A DNA stretch of 64,000 nucleotides from Chlorobiota bacterium (GTDB lineage: Bacteria > Bacteroidota > Bacteroidia > Bacteroidales > F082), in assembly GCA_013151215.1 (NCBI GenBank), contig JAADIS010000110.1:22115-86114 (forward strand), given 5' to 3'. The translations under genes were made by a program, and so were the position numbers. Below the pieces are notes generated by a model. It worked only from the letters and a program-made list of their open reading frames with translations. It did not search any database and was not told where the DNA came from. This document shows, piece after piece, positions 1 through 7,818 of the stretch (its first letter is position 1; each line of letters begins with the position of its first letter).

Positions 1-38
1 GCCGCAAAAACTATTATTGAAATTAAAAAATTCATCAT
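1..38 (-). CDS. Start of a truncated secreted or membrane protein
   Basis: Only the first 12 codons are in the window (MMNFLISIIVFA), and the frame stays open to the left edge. Its ATG overlaps the stop of the upstream membrane protein gene by four bases (ATGA), so the two are probably translationally coupled and belong to the same leftward operon. The short hydrophobic start looks like the beginning of a signal peptide or membrane segment. Nothing can be said about function. Confidence 0.55.
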   Translation of the reverse strand, partial: MMNFLISIIVFA

Positions 39-535
39 TTTATCTTCAGTGTTTTGTATAATTTGATCAATGCGTATATTATTAATGCCAAGGCAAAAGT
101 GGCTGCAATCAATAAGCCGCTGAACATTCCGCTGAAGAAGTAAATAAGCATAATAAGGCTAAGTAAAATGCCATGCGCAATGCCGCTGTTTTTTTTGTGG
201 GATTTTAGGGAAACAATGAAATTATAGATTATCAAAATAATAATTATACCAAATGAGCCGTATTTGATTATATTTATATAATACTGATAATTAACTGATT
301 GTGCAGGAATTAGCCAAGCAGATATCACCATTAGCAAGCCTATTAGAAATGATGCTGCTACAAGGTTTTTACTAATCACGGTATTTTTGGGAACATTTGC
401 CTCAACAGTAAAACATTTTTCGAAATCGCTCATATACCTAAATCCGAAAAACAGGATTATGAGCCATAAAAACAGTATTGCATAATGATACCATTCAGTA
501 AAAGCAAGGAATTCGAGTATTATAAAGCTGTTCAT
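35..535 (-). CDS. Hypothetical integral membrane protein
   Basis: A 166-residue protein made almost entirely of hydrophobic stretches, at residues ~15-32, 58-76, 90-108 and 120-158. This suggests four or five transmembrane helices in the inner membrane. A short polar loop (residues ~36-56) and a Lys-rich loop near 110-116 separate them. I recognise no family and see no catalytic motif. It lies 73 bp downstream of the channel-like protein gene and couples by ATGA overlap to the next gene leftward, so it is probably part of the envelope operon that starts near 5725. Confidence 0.75.
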   Translation of the reverse strand: MNSFIILEFLAFTEWYHYAILFLWLIILFFGFRYMSDFEKCFTVEANVPKNTVISKNLVAASFLIGLLMVISAWLIPAQSVNYQYYINIIKYGSFGIIIILIIYNFIVSLKSHKKNSGIAHGILLSLIMLIYFFSGMFSGLLIAATFALALIIYALIKLYKTLKIK

Positions 536-608
536 GTCATAAAGTTTGGTTTCTTGCTATTCCAATTATATTGGCAATGCCGAAAATTAATATGATATTG
601 ATAAATGA

Positions 609-2465
609 TCAAGCGTTTTGTAAAACCTGGCTAAATAGCGTAATTGTAAATATCGTAAGTAAGAACCAGCCGATAATTCCCTCAATAATAGAAAGATACA
701 TTGCAAGACTATTCTCCTGCTCAGGCAAGGACCCGAATCCGATAACGACAAAGCTGTTCAGGCTGAGTATTAGCGAATTAACAAATTTTACTATAAACAC
801 ATAAGCAATAAAGCATAATGATATCAGTAAGATAATAAGTCCTGACCAAAGTTTTTCAATGGTTCCAAGAGACTCCCATGCCTTTGGTTGGAAGTTTAGG
901 GAACGGATAATCCTTGAGATAAAATCGAATCTTATCTTGCCGACAAAAGTTAATGGGCCTCCGAACAGCTTTAATAAATGCGGTAATCTTTTCCCGTTTT
1001 TTTGGTAATAGTCAAAAAATGAATCTATCTCACTATATTTCCCCGATTCCTCACTGTTTAGTTCCCTTTTATTTTCGAGTACCTTTTTCAATGAATCTTT
1101 CGAGCCCACGTATTTCGCTAAAATGCCAAACTGGCTTACATAATATTTATAGTTCATGCCGTCCCAGGCCGAAAAGCTCAGCATATATAAGAAAGTAAAG
1201 CCAAATAAAACCCATAATGATTGAATGAGTGATTTGCCCGGATTAGTTGCGTAATCGGAAAAATATCTTAGAAATACATTTAACTTATAGTTAATCAGGT
1301 TGTTGAAGCTAGGGTTCACGCTTTGCTCAAATTTTTGTTTGCGCGTTTCGATATCCTTGATCTCAACATAGGATGCATTTGCCGACCTAATGTCGCCCCT
1401 GTCATGATACAGGGTGTTGAATTTGTTGTATGCGCTCATCAAGTCGTTATAAACCAAATTGTTGGAAAGTTCAGCATCTGTTTTTGCCTGAAAAATACTT
1501 ATAGTGCCGTATTCGCCCTCCCTGAAAACAGCGAGCTTTTCCCCGCCTAGATTGCTCCATGACGAATTGGTGTTCTTCTCCGGGAAGTCGAAATTGAGTA
1601 TGCCTATGTATCTTTCTACAAAAAGCGAGTCTATCATAAGTGATTTCTCTATGTTTGATGAACTCAGGTTCAACACTTGAAGCTGAATCGAATCCAATAA
1701 AACATTGCCTATGTTTGTATTGCCCAGATCAACCGAAAAGATGTTCTCATCACCGTTATTATCGAATTTGCATGAGCTGATCGTTAGATTGCCGATATTT
1801 TTATCGCTTATCGAAAGTTGATAGCTTATGCCTTCCTCGTCTTTTTCCGAAAAGATTTTGTCGTCGGCTATGAAATTGCAATCCTCGATATTAAGGCTTT
1901 CAAGGCTGACGTCAATATTCAAGGTGGAATAAAACTTACAGTTTTTAAACTTCAGTTTGTTTGCCGGGAGAAACTTGTTGCTGATATCAACATCGTTCTT
2001 AAAAACACAATTCTCGAATAATAATTGTTCCCTGCCCAGGGTAAAATTCTCAAATTCGAGAGGGCAGCTAAACTGGCATCCCACGACCTTAAGCTTAGTT
2101 AGCTGCCAGTTCGTGAATTTTAATGGAGTGTTGTTCGATAGGTTAAAATCACAGTTGTAAAAATATATTTTCTTCGTGCCCTCGCTTGAAGGCGATAATT
2201 GATACAGGCTGAAAAATACTTTGTCAATTAAGAAGTCCCCGTCATTATCGGTGGATATTATTTCGTAGTCGCTTATAATGCACTCTTTGCCAGGACTATT
2301 TAACAGTGATGCTAATTGCTGTATGCTTATAAGCTGTTTTATGGTGTTTTGTTCGGCAGCTTCCTCCTCTTCAGCAATTTCCTCTTCCTGGGAATAAGCT
2401 AAGCTACTTCCCGATAATATTAATATGAGAAGCAATACTGCTATGTAAATAGGATTTCGCTTCAT
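609..2465 (-). CDS. Periplasmic right-handed-repeat protein with C-terminal K+-channel-like pore
   Basis: A 618-residue protein that begins with a signal peptide (MKRNPIYIAVLLLILILSGS) followed by an acidic Glu-rich patch. Residues ~75-290 contain irregular repeats with recurring patterns such as FxNCxF and LxIxxCxF, typical of pentapeptide-like right-handed beta-helices. A short helical stretch with RGDIRSANASY follows at ~355. The C-terminal third has hydrophobic helices at ~415-435, ~545-565 and ~592-612. Between the last two, residues 575-579 read IGFGS, close to the potassium-channel filter TxGYGD/TIGFGD. Seen: the domain order and filter-like motif. Known: pentapeptide repeats joined to two-TM ion channels exist. 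Inferred: a channel gated by a periplasmic beta-helix. The Thr and Asp of the usual filter are replaced (Val/Ile and Ser), so conduction is uncertain. One base separates it from the upstream gene. Confidence 0.7.
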   Translation of the reverse strand: MKRNPIYIAVLLLILILSGSSLAYSQEEEIAEEEEAAEQNTIKQLISIQQLASLLNSPGKECIISDYEIISTDNDGDFLIDKVFFSLYQLSPSSEGTKKIYFYNCDFNLSNNTPLKFTNWQLTKLKVVGCQFSCPLEFENFTLGREQLLFENCVFKNDVDISNKFLPANKLKFKNCKFYSTLNIDVSLESLNIEDCNFIADDKIFSEKDEEGISYQLSISDKNIGNLTISSCKFDNNGDENIFSVDLGNTNIGNVLLDSIQLQVLNLSSSNIEKSLMIDSLFVERYIGILNFDFPEKNTNSSWSNLGGEKLAVFREGEYGTISIFQAKTDAELSNNLVYNDLMSAYNKFNTLYHDRGDIRSANASYVEIKDIETRKQKFEQSVNPSFNNLINYKLNVFLRYFSDYATNPGKSLIQSLWVLFGFTFLYMLSFSAWDGMNYKYYVSQFGILAKYVGSKDSLKKVLENKRELNSEESGKYSEIDSFFDYYQKNGKRLPHLLKLFGGPLTFVGKIRFDFISRIIRSLNFQPKAWESLGTIEKLWSGLIILLISLCFIAYVFIVKFVNSLILSLNSFVVIGFGSLPEQENSLAMYLSIIEGIIGWFLLTIFTITLFSQVLQNA

Positions 2466-2466
2466 T

Positions 2467-5073
2467 TCAGTATTTTAGTATCTCCTTCCTCAGGTTCATT
2501 TTCTTGACCGAGTTGTCGGTATCGAAATCGAATAATAGATCACCCGATTCCTTGAATAGCTTAATGGAATTCATGTCCAGCCAACGGCTGCCGCCCCCAA
2601 CATAAATACCCGATAGCACTTCAACCAGGATATTGCCGCTTTTGTATTTTACTATGCGTATCCGGGCATTGTTGTCAATCTTTATCTTGTCGAGAAGAAT
2701 AGGCTTTTCATTGCTGGTTTTTATAACAACAATTCCTTTTTCGTTTTTTAGGAACTTCATTTCCTTCAGGTTTTCATAGAATGCTGAGGCGTAGTCTTTA
2801 AACGATTTATTATAAGTGTCGAAAGTCGATTTTATGTTAGTGCCCTGAATCTCAACGGTATTGGCCTTTAACAGATTGAGTGCCGCAAACAAGCCCGCAA
2901 TGGTTTGCTCATATTCTTTTTCCTTGAGTTTTTTGTCTGTGGTATATAAAACTTCAGCTATGTTCCCCAGGTCGCCCTCAAAATTATAATTGACGAAATC
3001 GTTATTGTTCATTCCGGACGTTGCATAGAACGAGCCTTTTACCAGGATATTTTCGGAATCGTCCAGCTCGATGCCGTAATGATCGAAGTTCTCGCTTTGG
3101 CTATATAGCTTGGCCATTGTTTTTTCACCCTCGGGACTGAACCTTACCGCATAAATAAAATCCAGGCTGTGATCCAGTTTATCGATTCCCGCTTTCTTTG
3201 CCCACTTAAGATCACCATCCCTGCTGTATTTCGCCACAAAAATATCGGGGGCGTCAACAGCCTTGATCCCTAAATCCCCAAAGCTTAAATTGTTTTCAAA
3301 ATTACCATAGACGTAAATCCCCTTATCATTGCCCATGACCATGCTCAATGCCATGTCGTTGCCCTTGCCCATGGCCGGTTTCGCCCACAGGGCTTTTAAG
3401 CCTGGGCTGTATTTTACGATAAAGGCTTCCCTGTCTTGGTTGTCCGATGTCAGTTTGATATCGCCGAAGTTGGCTTCATCAACGAAATAACCGCACACAT
3501 AAATGTTTCCTTCGCCATCAAAGACCACATCATTCTGATTGTCAGCCTTAAAGCCTCCTGCCGAATTTGTTTTGACCCAGGCTTTTGTTGCTAAGCCTGA
3601 TTTGCGATGCTTGTTTTCGATTAAGAACAGCTCGGCCTTTTCACCAGCCACCGCAGGCATCAACATACCTGCTTTAGCGCCCATAAATGTTGGGTCGGCT
3701 ATGGTGAATTTCCTGTTTTTATATGTTAATGATGTTCCTTTTTGTACAGGCCCAAGGTCAACGGCGGTGGCTAAATGGCCCGGGAAGCCAACAGCCACTA
3801 TTTCGTTGCCCATTAGCGTTTTTACGAGGCAGGCAAATAAAATCGACCTGTCCTCACAGTCGGCATAAGGATAGTTCAGCATTTCATCGGCAAAAAAGTA
3901 TCTCTCCTTGCCAAAAACCTGTTGGTCGGTTTTATAGTCGAAAGCCCCTTGAACAAAACTCAACAGGATATTCGTTTTTTCGATGTCTGATTTTCCCTTT
4001 AAAATAGGGCCGAAAGCATCTTTTATCGAGTTCTTCGACCTGTTTGTTATTACCGAGTTAAAATAAACCGATACATCGGAAAGGGGAATGGTGTTGTAAA
4101 ACAGCATCATCTGTTCATCAAAATCAAGCCTTACGACATATTTGTGTTTTTCGTATTCGAACTTATAATCTTTCGACTTTTTAATAGGGTTGGTATAAAA
4201 CGGCTTCCTGATAGTAAGGTCCATAAATATGTCGGCCTCGGGGAAATCGGCCTTATAAGTTTCCAGATTACTGCCGTTTCCATCGATCACATAATAGTCA
4301 ATACCTTTAATGTTCACAAAATCAATGTTATACATTTTATATGCCGAAGGCAATAAAAGAAACAGGCCCTTATTGTTAAAACCAATCTTAGCCTTATATC
4401 TGCTTCTGCTTAGCATTGTCCATTGAAACAAGACCTGGAGGTTGCCACTGTTCGGGAAAACCTGTTTGCTGCTTTCCTTCAGCAGTTGGTAATACCCCCA
4501 CTGGTTGAGGTTTAATGTGTTGGCAACCTCCGAGACCTGATACAAATAATGGTTGTAGTTAACTTCCGACATCTGCATCCAGAAATCGCTTATGGCACTT
4601 GCCGATGGTTTTGCCATATCAAGCTGGAAAAATGCCTCGTCGAGGCTGAATACAAGTGGCCAGCCCAGGAAACCGACCTCTATCTTGCGTACGTTAAAAT
4701 TATTTGTCTCCTCTTTCTTGATGCTTGGGTAAACGGAGCCTTGATAGGATGACTGAGCTTTGGCAATATCAAACTCGATAGTATTATCGTTAAGGATGGT
4801 TTCTTCAACAACAGGGATAGTTGCCGGTTTGGGCGTTGTTGGTTTAAAGGGCACATGCCCGATATCATAACTCCCAAAGTTGTTTAGCAGATAATCAGAG
4901 AACTCCTTGTCGGTCTCGGCAACGAAGGTATTGAACTTTTGTTGAGTTTCCTTTTCGAAGGTGTTGTACTCTTCCCTGATTTGCTTTTTAAAATCATCAA
5001 AAGTCTGAGAGTGTCCGGCAGGAACAGAAAATATTACCAGGGCTAAAACAAGTGGTCTTGTTAAGCATTTCAT
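2467..5073 (-). CDS. Secreted transglutaminase-like protein with propeller-type repeats
   Basis: An 868-residue protein with an N-terminal signal peptide (cut near GHSQ) and a charged helical, probably coiled-coil, stretch at ~25-65. A transglutaminase-like core carries Cys406 in YADCEDRS, His433 in PGHLATAV and Asp460 in IADPT. The spacing and context match the papain-like Cys-His-Asp triad. Residues ~505-640 hold repeats of the GNIYVCGYF / FIVKYS / LKWAKKAG kind, as in SBBP/NHL-type beta-propellers. The rest is not recognised. The triad argues for a live protease or crosslinking enzyme acting in the periplasm or on the surface, but the substrate is unknown. It sits 10 bp from the LPP20-like gene upstream and 1 bp from the channel-like gene downstream, so these three are one transcription unit. 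Confidence 0.72.
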   Translation of the reverse strand: MKCLTRPLVLALVIFSVPAGHSQTFDDFKKQIREEYNTFEKETQQKFNTFVAETDKEFSDYLLNNFGSYDIGHVPFKPTTPKPATIPVVEETILNDNTIEFDIAKAQSSYQGSVYPSIKKEETNNFNVRKIEVGFLGWPLVFSLDEAFFQLDMAKPSASAISDFWMQMSEVNYNHYLYQVSEVANTLNLNQWGYYQLLKESSKQVFPNSGNLQVLFQWTMLSRSRYKAKIGFNNKGLFLLLPSAYKMYNIDFVNIKGIDYYVIDGNGSNLETYKADFPEADIFMDLTIRKPFYTNPIKKSKDYKFEYEKHKYVVRLDFDEQMMLFYNTIPLSDVSVYFNSVITNRSKNSIKDAFGPILKGKSDIEKTNILLSFVQGAFDYKTDQQVFGKERYFFADEMLNYPYADCEDRSILFACLVKTLMGNEIVAVGFPGHLATAVDLGPVQKGTSLTYKNRKFTIADPTFMGAKAGMLMPAVAGEKAELFLIENKHRKSGLATKAWVKTNSAGGFKADNQNDVVFDGEGNIYVCGYFVDEANFGDIKLTSDNQDREAFIVKYSPGLKALWAKPAMGKGNDMALSMVMGNDKGIYVYGNFENNLSFGDLGIKAVDAPDIFVAKYSRDGDLKWAKKAGIDKLDHSLDFIYAVRFSPEGEKTMAKLYSQSENFDHYGIELDDSENILVKGSFYATSGMNNNDFVNYNFEGDLGNIAEVLYTTDKKLKEKEYEQTIAGLFAALNLLKANTVEIQGTNIKSTFDTYNKSFKDYASAFYENLKEMKFLKNEKGIVVIKTSNEKPILLDKIKIDNNARIRIVKYKSGNILVEVLSGIYVGGGSRWLDMNSIKLFKESGDLLFDFDTDNSVKKMNLRKEILKY

Positions 5074-5083
5074 ATTTCCTTTG

Positions 5084-5725
5084 TTAAAAATCCAATATTT
5101 TGTCCAGCTTGTCCGACTGGACCTTGGTTTTTTCCTTTAGGCCCTTTTTTATTATTTCTTTTGCCATCTCCACGGCTGCATCATAGCTATAGCCTACCGT
5201 TACATATATTTCTGTATTTTTCCCCATTGCTTTGTCGGCCTCGAAGAAAGTGCTGGTTCTTCCCATTTTCGATCCTACTATGGATTTAAAAGTGGCGACT
5301 GTCTCGGTGATCGAAGCGGCTTCCTCAGCGTTAAGCTGTGCGTTCGCGATATTCGTTTCAACCAAACCTGCTACTTCTGTCCCGATTTGTCCGGCAAGGT
5401 TTACCTTGGCAACCTCATAAGCCTGTAGCTTGGCTGCCGTATGGGTTTCCCCAACAGCACGTGCGTCTGCCACAAACCATTTCTTGTTTCCTTTGTCATC
5501 TGTCTCATAGCGCTTTATCCAGGTGTTCTCAATTTGTTTGTCCATGGGCATTTGGCCGGGAGCAACCTTGAAACCTTCCTTCTTGAGTTTCCTGGCCTCC
5601 TTGCGGGCTTCTCTCATCGCTTTGGAATGAATGTCTTTTTTAATGGATTTCGTACTTTGTGCAAAAAGCGGAAGTGCAATAATTAGTGATAATACAATTG
5701 CAGATACTGATAATAACTTTTTCAT
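5084..5725 (-). CDS. Secreted LPP20-like protein
   Basis: A 213-residue protein with a clear Sec signal peptide (residues 1-22, ending LPLFAQ). A basic helical segment follows, then from ~80 an alpha/beta domain of the LPP20/FlgP type: a helix with the pattern AAKLQAYEVAKVNLAGQI followed by strands ending in IYVTVGYSYD. There is no lipobox Cys, so it is probably periplasmic rather than lipid-anchored. It is the first gene of the leftward operon and is divergent from the CsgG operon, which contains a second LPP20-like protein. LPP20-like and CsgG/FlgO-like proteins often occur together in outer-membrane assemblies (established for Vibrio FlgO/FlgP). The role here is inferred only. Confidence 0.68.
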   Translation of the reverse strand: MKKLLSVSAIVLSLIIALPLFAQSTKSIKKDIHSKAMREARKEARKLKKEGFKVAPGQMPMDKQIENTWIKRYETDDKGNKKWFVADARAVGETHTAAKLQAYEVAKVNLAGQIGTEVAGLVETNIANAQLNAEEAASITETVATFKSIVGSKMGRTSTFFEADKAMGKNTEIYVTVGYSYDAAVEMAKEIIKKGLKEKTKVQSDKLDKILDF

Positions 5726-5754
5726 ATATAAATATTTAAATTAATTAGTTGGCT

Positions 5755-5762
5755 CAAAGATA
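5755..5762 (-). promoter_or_regulatory. Bacteroidota -7 box (TATCTTTG) for the leftward envelope operon
   Basis: On the minus strand the sequence reads TATCTTTG, matching TAnnTTTG, about 30 bases upstream of the LPP20-like start at 5725. A second such box on the plus strand lies 40 bp away, so the two operons share a compact divergent control region. Confidence 0.5.
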
Positions 5763-5802
5763 GTAAATAATCTTTATTGTTATTCTTGTAACATTTATTT
5801 TA

Positions 5803-5810
5803 TATCTTTG
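5803..5810 (+). promoter_or_regulatory. Bacteroidota -7 box (TATCTTTG) for the CsgG operon
   Basis: TATCTTTG matches TAnnTTTG and lies 18 bases upstream of the ATG at 5828. TTG triplets upstream at 5777-5779 and 5786-5788 could serve as the -33 element, although neither has the ideal spacing. Confidence 0.5.
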
Positions 5811-5827
5811 TTCACCAACATGCTATA

Positions 5828-6496
5828 ATGACTTTAATAAATTCCGTAATCTTAAAGTGTCCTAATTGTTCTCATTTGCTTGAGGCCATCGAGCTGCAAT
5901 CTTTTCATCTGTTTAAGTCCGAAGTGTTCTCTGATGGGAAAATTGATTCAACGCCCTTGATTCCTGATGTTTCTGAAATCTTGATCTGCACTGATTGCAA
6001 TACCGATTTTTGGAGGGAAGATGCGGTCTGTCTTAATTCCGATCAAGGTTCAGACCTAGGGGCATTGCCTGCCAATCAGCCATCCGATCTGTTTTTAAGC
6101 TTTAATTGCGAATCTCGCTTATCGATTTCTAAATATTATAATAAACTGTTAAGCAGAGGGTTTGCCGATACTTATGAAAAAGAAGTTTATTTAAGGACCT
6201 TGCTTTGGCATGAGCTGAACAACATTATAAGGTATAAGGCAAAAATTGACGACATTCAGTTTCATGAATACGAAAGTCTTCTTGCAAATAACTTAAAGGG
6301 TTTTATAAGTATTTATAAACCGGCTTGTTTTACGGAATACCTGTTTTTGGCAGAAATGCACAGGGAGTTAGGGGAGTTTGACATAGCAAAGCATATTTTG
6401 GAGGACATCAAGCTTCAAGAGACGAGCAAGGCTCTTAAACAGATCCTGAAAGCATGCGGTAAAAGAGATAAAAGAGTATTTAAAATTAACCAATAA
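5828..6496 (+). CDS. Zinc-ribbon protein of unknown function
   Basis: A 222-residue soluble protein without signal peptide. Two Cys pairs, CPNC near residue 13 and CTDC near residue 57, form a probable zinc ribbon. The remainder is helical with Trp/Tyr-rich pieces reminiscent of TPR-like helices (for example YLFLAEMHRELGEFDIAKHIL at ~178-198). I do not recognise a named family. It is the first gene of the rightward operon and ends 4 bp before the CsgG-like gene, so it may be a cytoplasmic partner or regulator of that envelope system. That role is inferred from context alone. Confidence 0.65.
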   Translation: MTLINSVILKCPNCSHLLEAIELQSFHLFKSEVFSDGKIDSTPLIPDVSEILICTDCNTDFWREDAVCLNSDQGSDLGALPANQPSDLFLSFNCESRLSISKYYNKLLSRGFADTYEKEVYLRTLLWHELNNIIRYKAKIDDIQFHEYESLLANNLKGFISIYKPACFTEYLFLAEMHRELGEFDIAKHILEDIKLQETSKALKQILKACGKRDKRVFKINQ

Positions 6497-6500
6497 TTAA

Positions 6501-7781
6501 ATGATGAGAATTAAACTAATCTTTCTGCTTTTATTATTATTGACGGCGGGAACCGCAGTAGCACAGCACGTAAAGTGCTTTATCCTGAGCGCGCCCGAGA
6601 AATCTTTTTATAATATTAAAAAGATCGGGGTGTTGGAGGTGAACTGCGATAATAACCGTCGCATGAACAAAACAGTTACAGATTTGTTGATCGCCGATTT
6701 GGTGGATCAGCACCGCGGGATTTATAATGAGGGGTCTAAATACTGGGGCTTGAAGAAAGGCGAGGAAGGACAGACCTTCGTTAAGGGTGTCAACACTGAT
6801 TTTTACCAGATTATCGAGCGCGAGCAATTAGAAAAAATCCTCAGGGAACAGAGGCTTTCGTTAAGTGGCGCCATCGACGAAGGTTCGGCTGCCGAAGTAG
6901 GGCGCTTACTCGGGCTTGATGTTATAATTATGTCAAACGTCAACTATAACAGTATAGACGAGAGGGGCACCAGCTTGTTGAACTTGGCTAGTTCGTCAGG
7001 TTCTAACTGCTTAAAACGGATAGTAACGGTGAAGGGGACAATGAAAATGGTCTCTGTTGAAACAGCACAGATAATAGGAACTAAATCAGCTGATTATACA
7101 GCGTCAATCCAGAAATGCGACGATCAGCGATCCGGTATCCCCCGCCCCGAGGCAATGGCGGAAATTTGCTTTAAGAACCTGGTTCACCAATTTGTTGATT
7201 ATTTTGCCCCAGGCTATAAATATATAGAGTATGACTTGGAGAAAATACAATTGAAGGAGTTTAGAAAACAGAGCAAGGAAGCCTTCAGCTTAATCGAGAT
7301 TGGCGACCTCGACAGGGCTTTCCCCATTATTTATGCTATGTTTGAAGCCGATTCTTATAATCCGAAAGCAGCATATAACTTGGGAGTTTTATATGAGATA
7401 GTAGGTTCTTACGAGGATGCTCTCGAATATTACAGCATTGCCTATGATCTTGATTACAGCGAAGGAAAATACGCCGAAGCAGTAAAGCGCTCAAAGGACG
7501 GGGTTGGCTTAAACACTTACCTGGACGAAATTGGACGTCCTGTTGAAACTTACTCTTTTACAAGTACTGATCCTTCGACCGCCCTTGCCGAAAAGGTTCG
7601 GCTAAAAGGAAATGGCGGCGACCGGGTTGTTGCTTACGAGTTTCCCGATAAGAGCTCAAATATTGTCGCAAAAATACCAGGAGGCCTCGAATTCAAGGTG
7701 ATAGGAAAAAGTGGCGCCTTTTATAAAGTTCAGCTCAGGGGAACTAAAACAGCATATATACATAAGTCGAATATTAAATAG
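6501..7781 (+). CDS. CsgG-like outer-membrane assembly protein with TPR and SH3-like modules
   Basis: A 426-residue protein with an N-terminal signal peptide (cut near AVAQ). Residues ~30-235 match the CsgG/HfaB/FlgO fold: an IGVLEV strand, a FYQIIEREQLEKILREQ motif, then SGAIDEGSAAEVGRLLGLDVIIMSNV, which is the family hallmark. Residues ~255-330 contain one or two TPR-like repeats (AAYNLGVLYEIVGSYEDALEYY). The last ~60 residues look like a bacterial SH3 domain (VVAYEFPDKSSNIVAKIPGG... FYKVQL). CsgG is the curli secretion pore, but no csgA, csgE or csgF is present, so curli secretion is unlikely. There is no lipobox, unlike E. coli CsgG. It lies between a zinc-ribbon protein and a large LPP20-like protein. 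Confidence 0.8.
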   Translation: MMRIKLIFLLLLLLTAGTAVAQHVKCFILSAPEKSFYNIKKIGVLEVNCDNNRRMNKTVTDLLIADLVDQHRGIYNEGSKYWGLKKGEEGQTFVKGVNTDFYQIIEREQLEKILREQRLSLSGAIDEGSAAEVGRLLGLDVIIMSNVNYNSIDERGTSLLNLASSSGSNCLKRIVTVKGTMKMVSVETAQIIGTKSADYTASIQKCDDQRSGIPRPEAMAEICFKNLVHQFVDYFAPGYKYIEYDLEKIQLKEFRKQSKEAFSLIEIGDLDRAFPIIYAMFEADSYNPKAAYNLGVLYEIVGSYEDALEYYSIAYDLDYSEGKYAEAVKRSKDGVGLNTYLDEIGRPVETYSFTSTDPSTALAEKVRLKGNGGDRVVAYEFPDKSSNIVAKIPGGLEFKVIGKSGAFYKVQLRGTKTAYIHKSNIK

Positions 7782-7818
7782 GCTTAAATAGTTAAATCAA
7801 ATCCTTAAACTACCTCAA

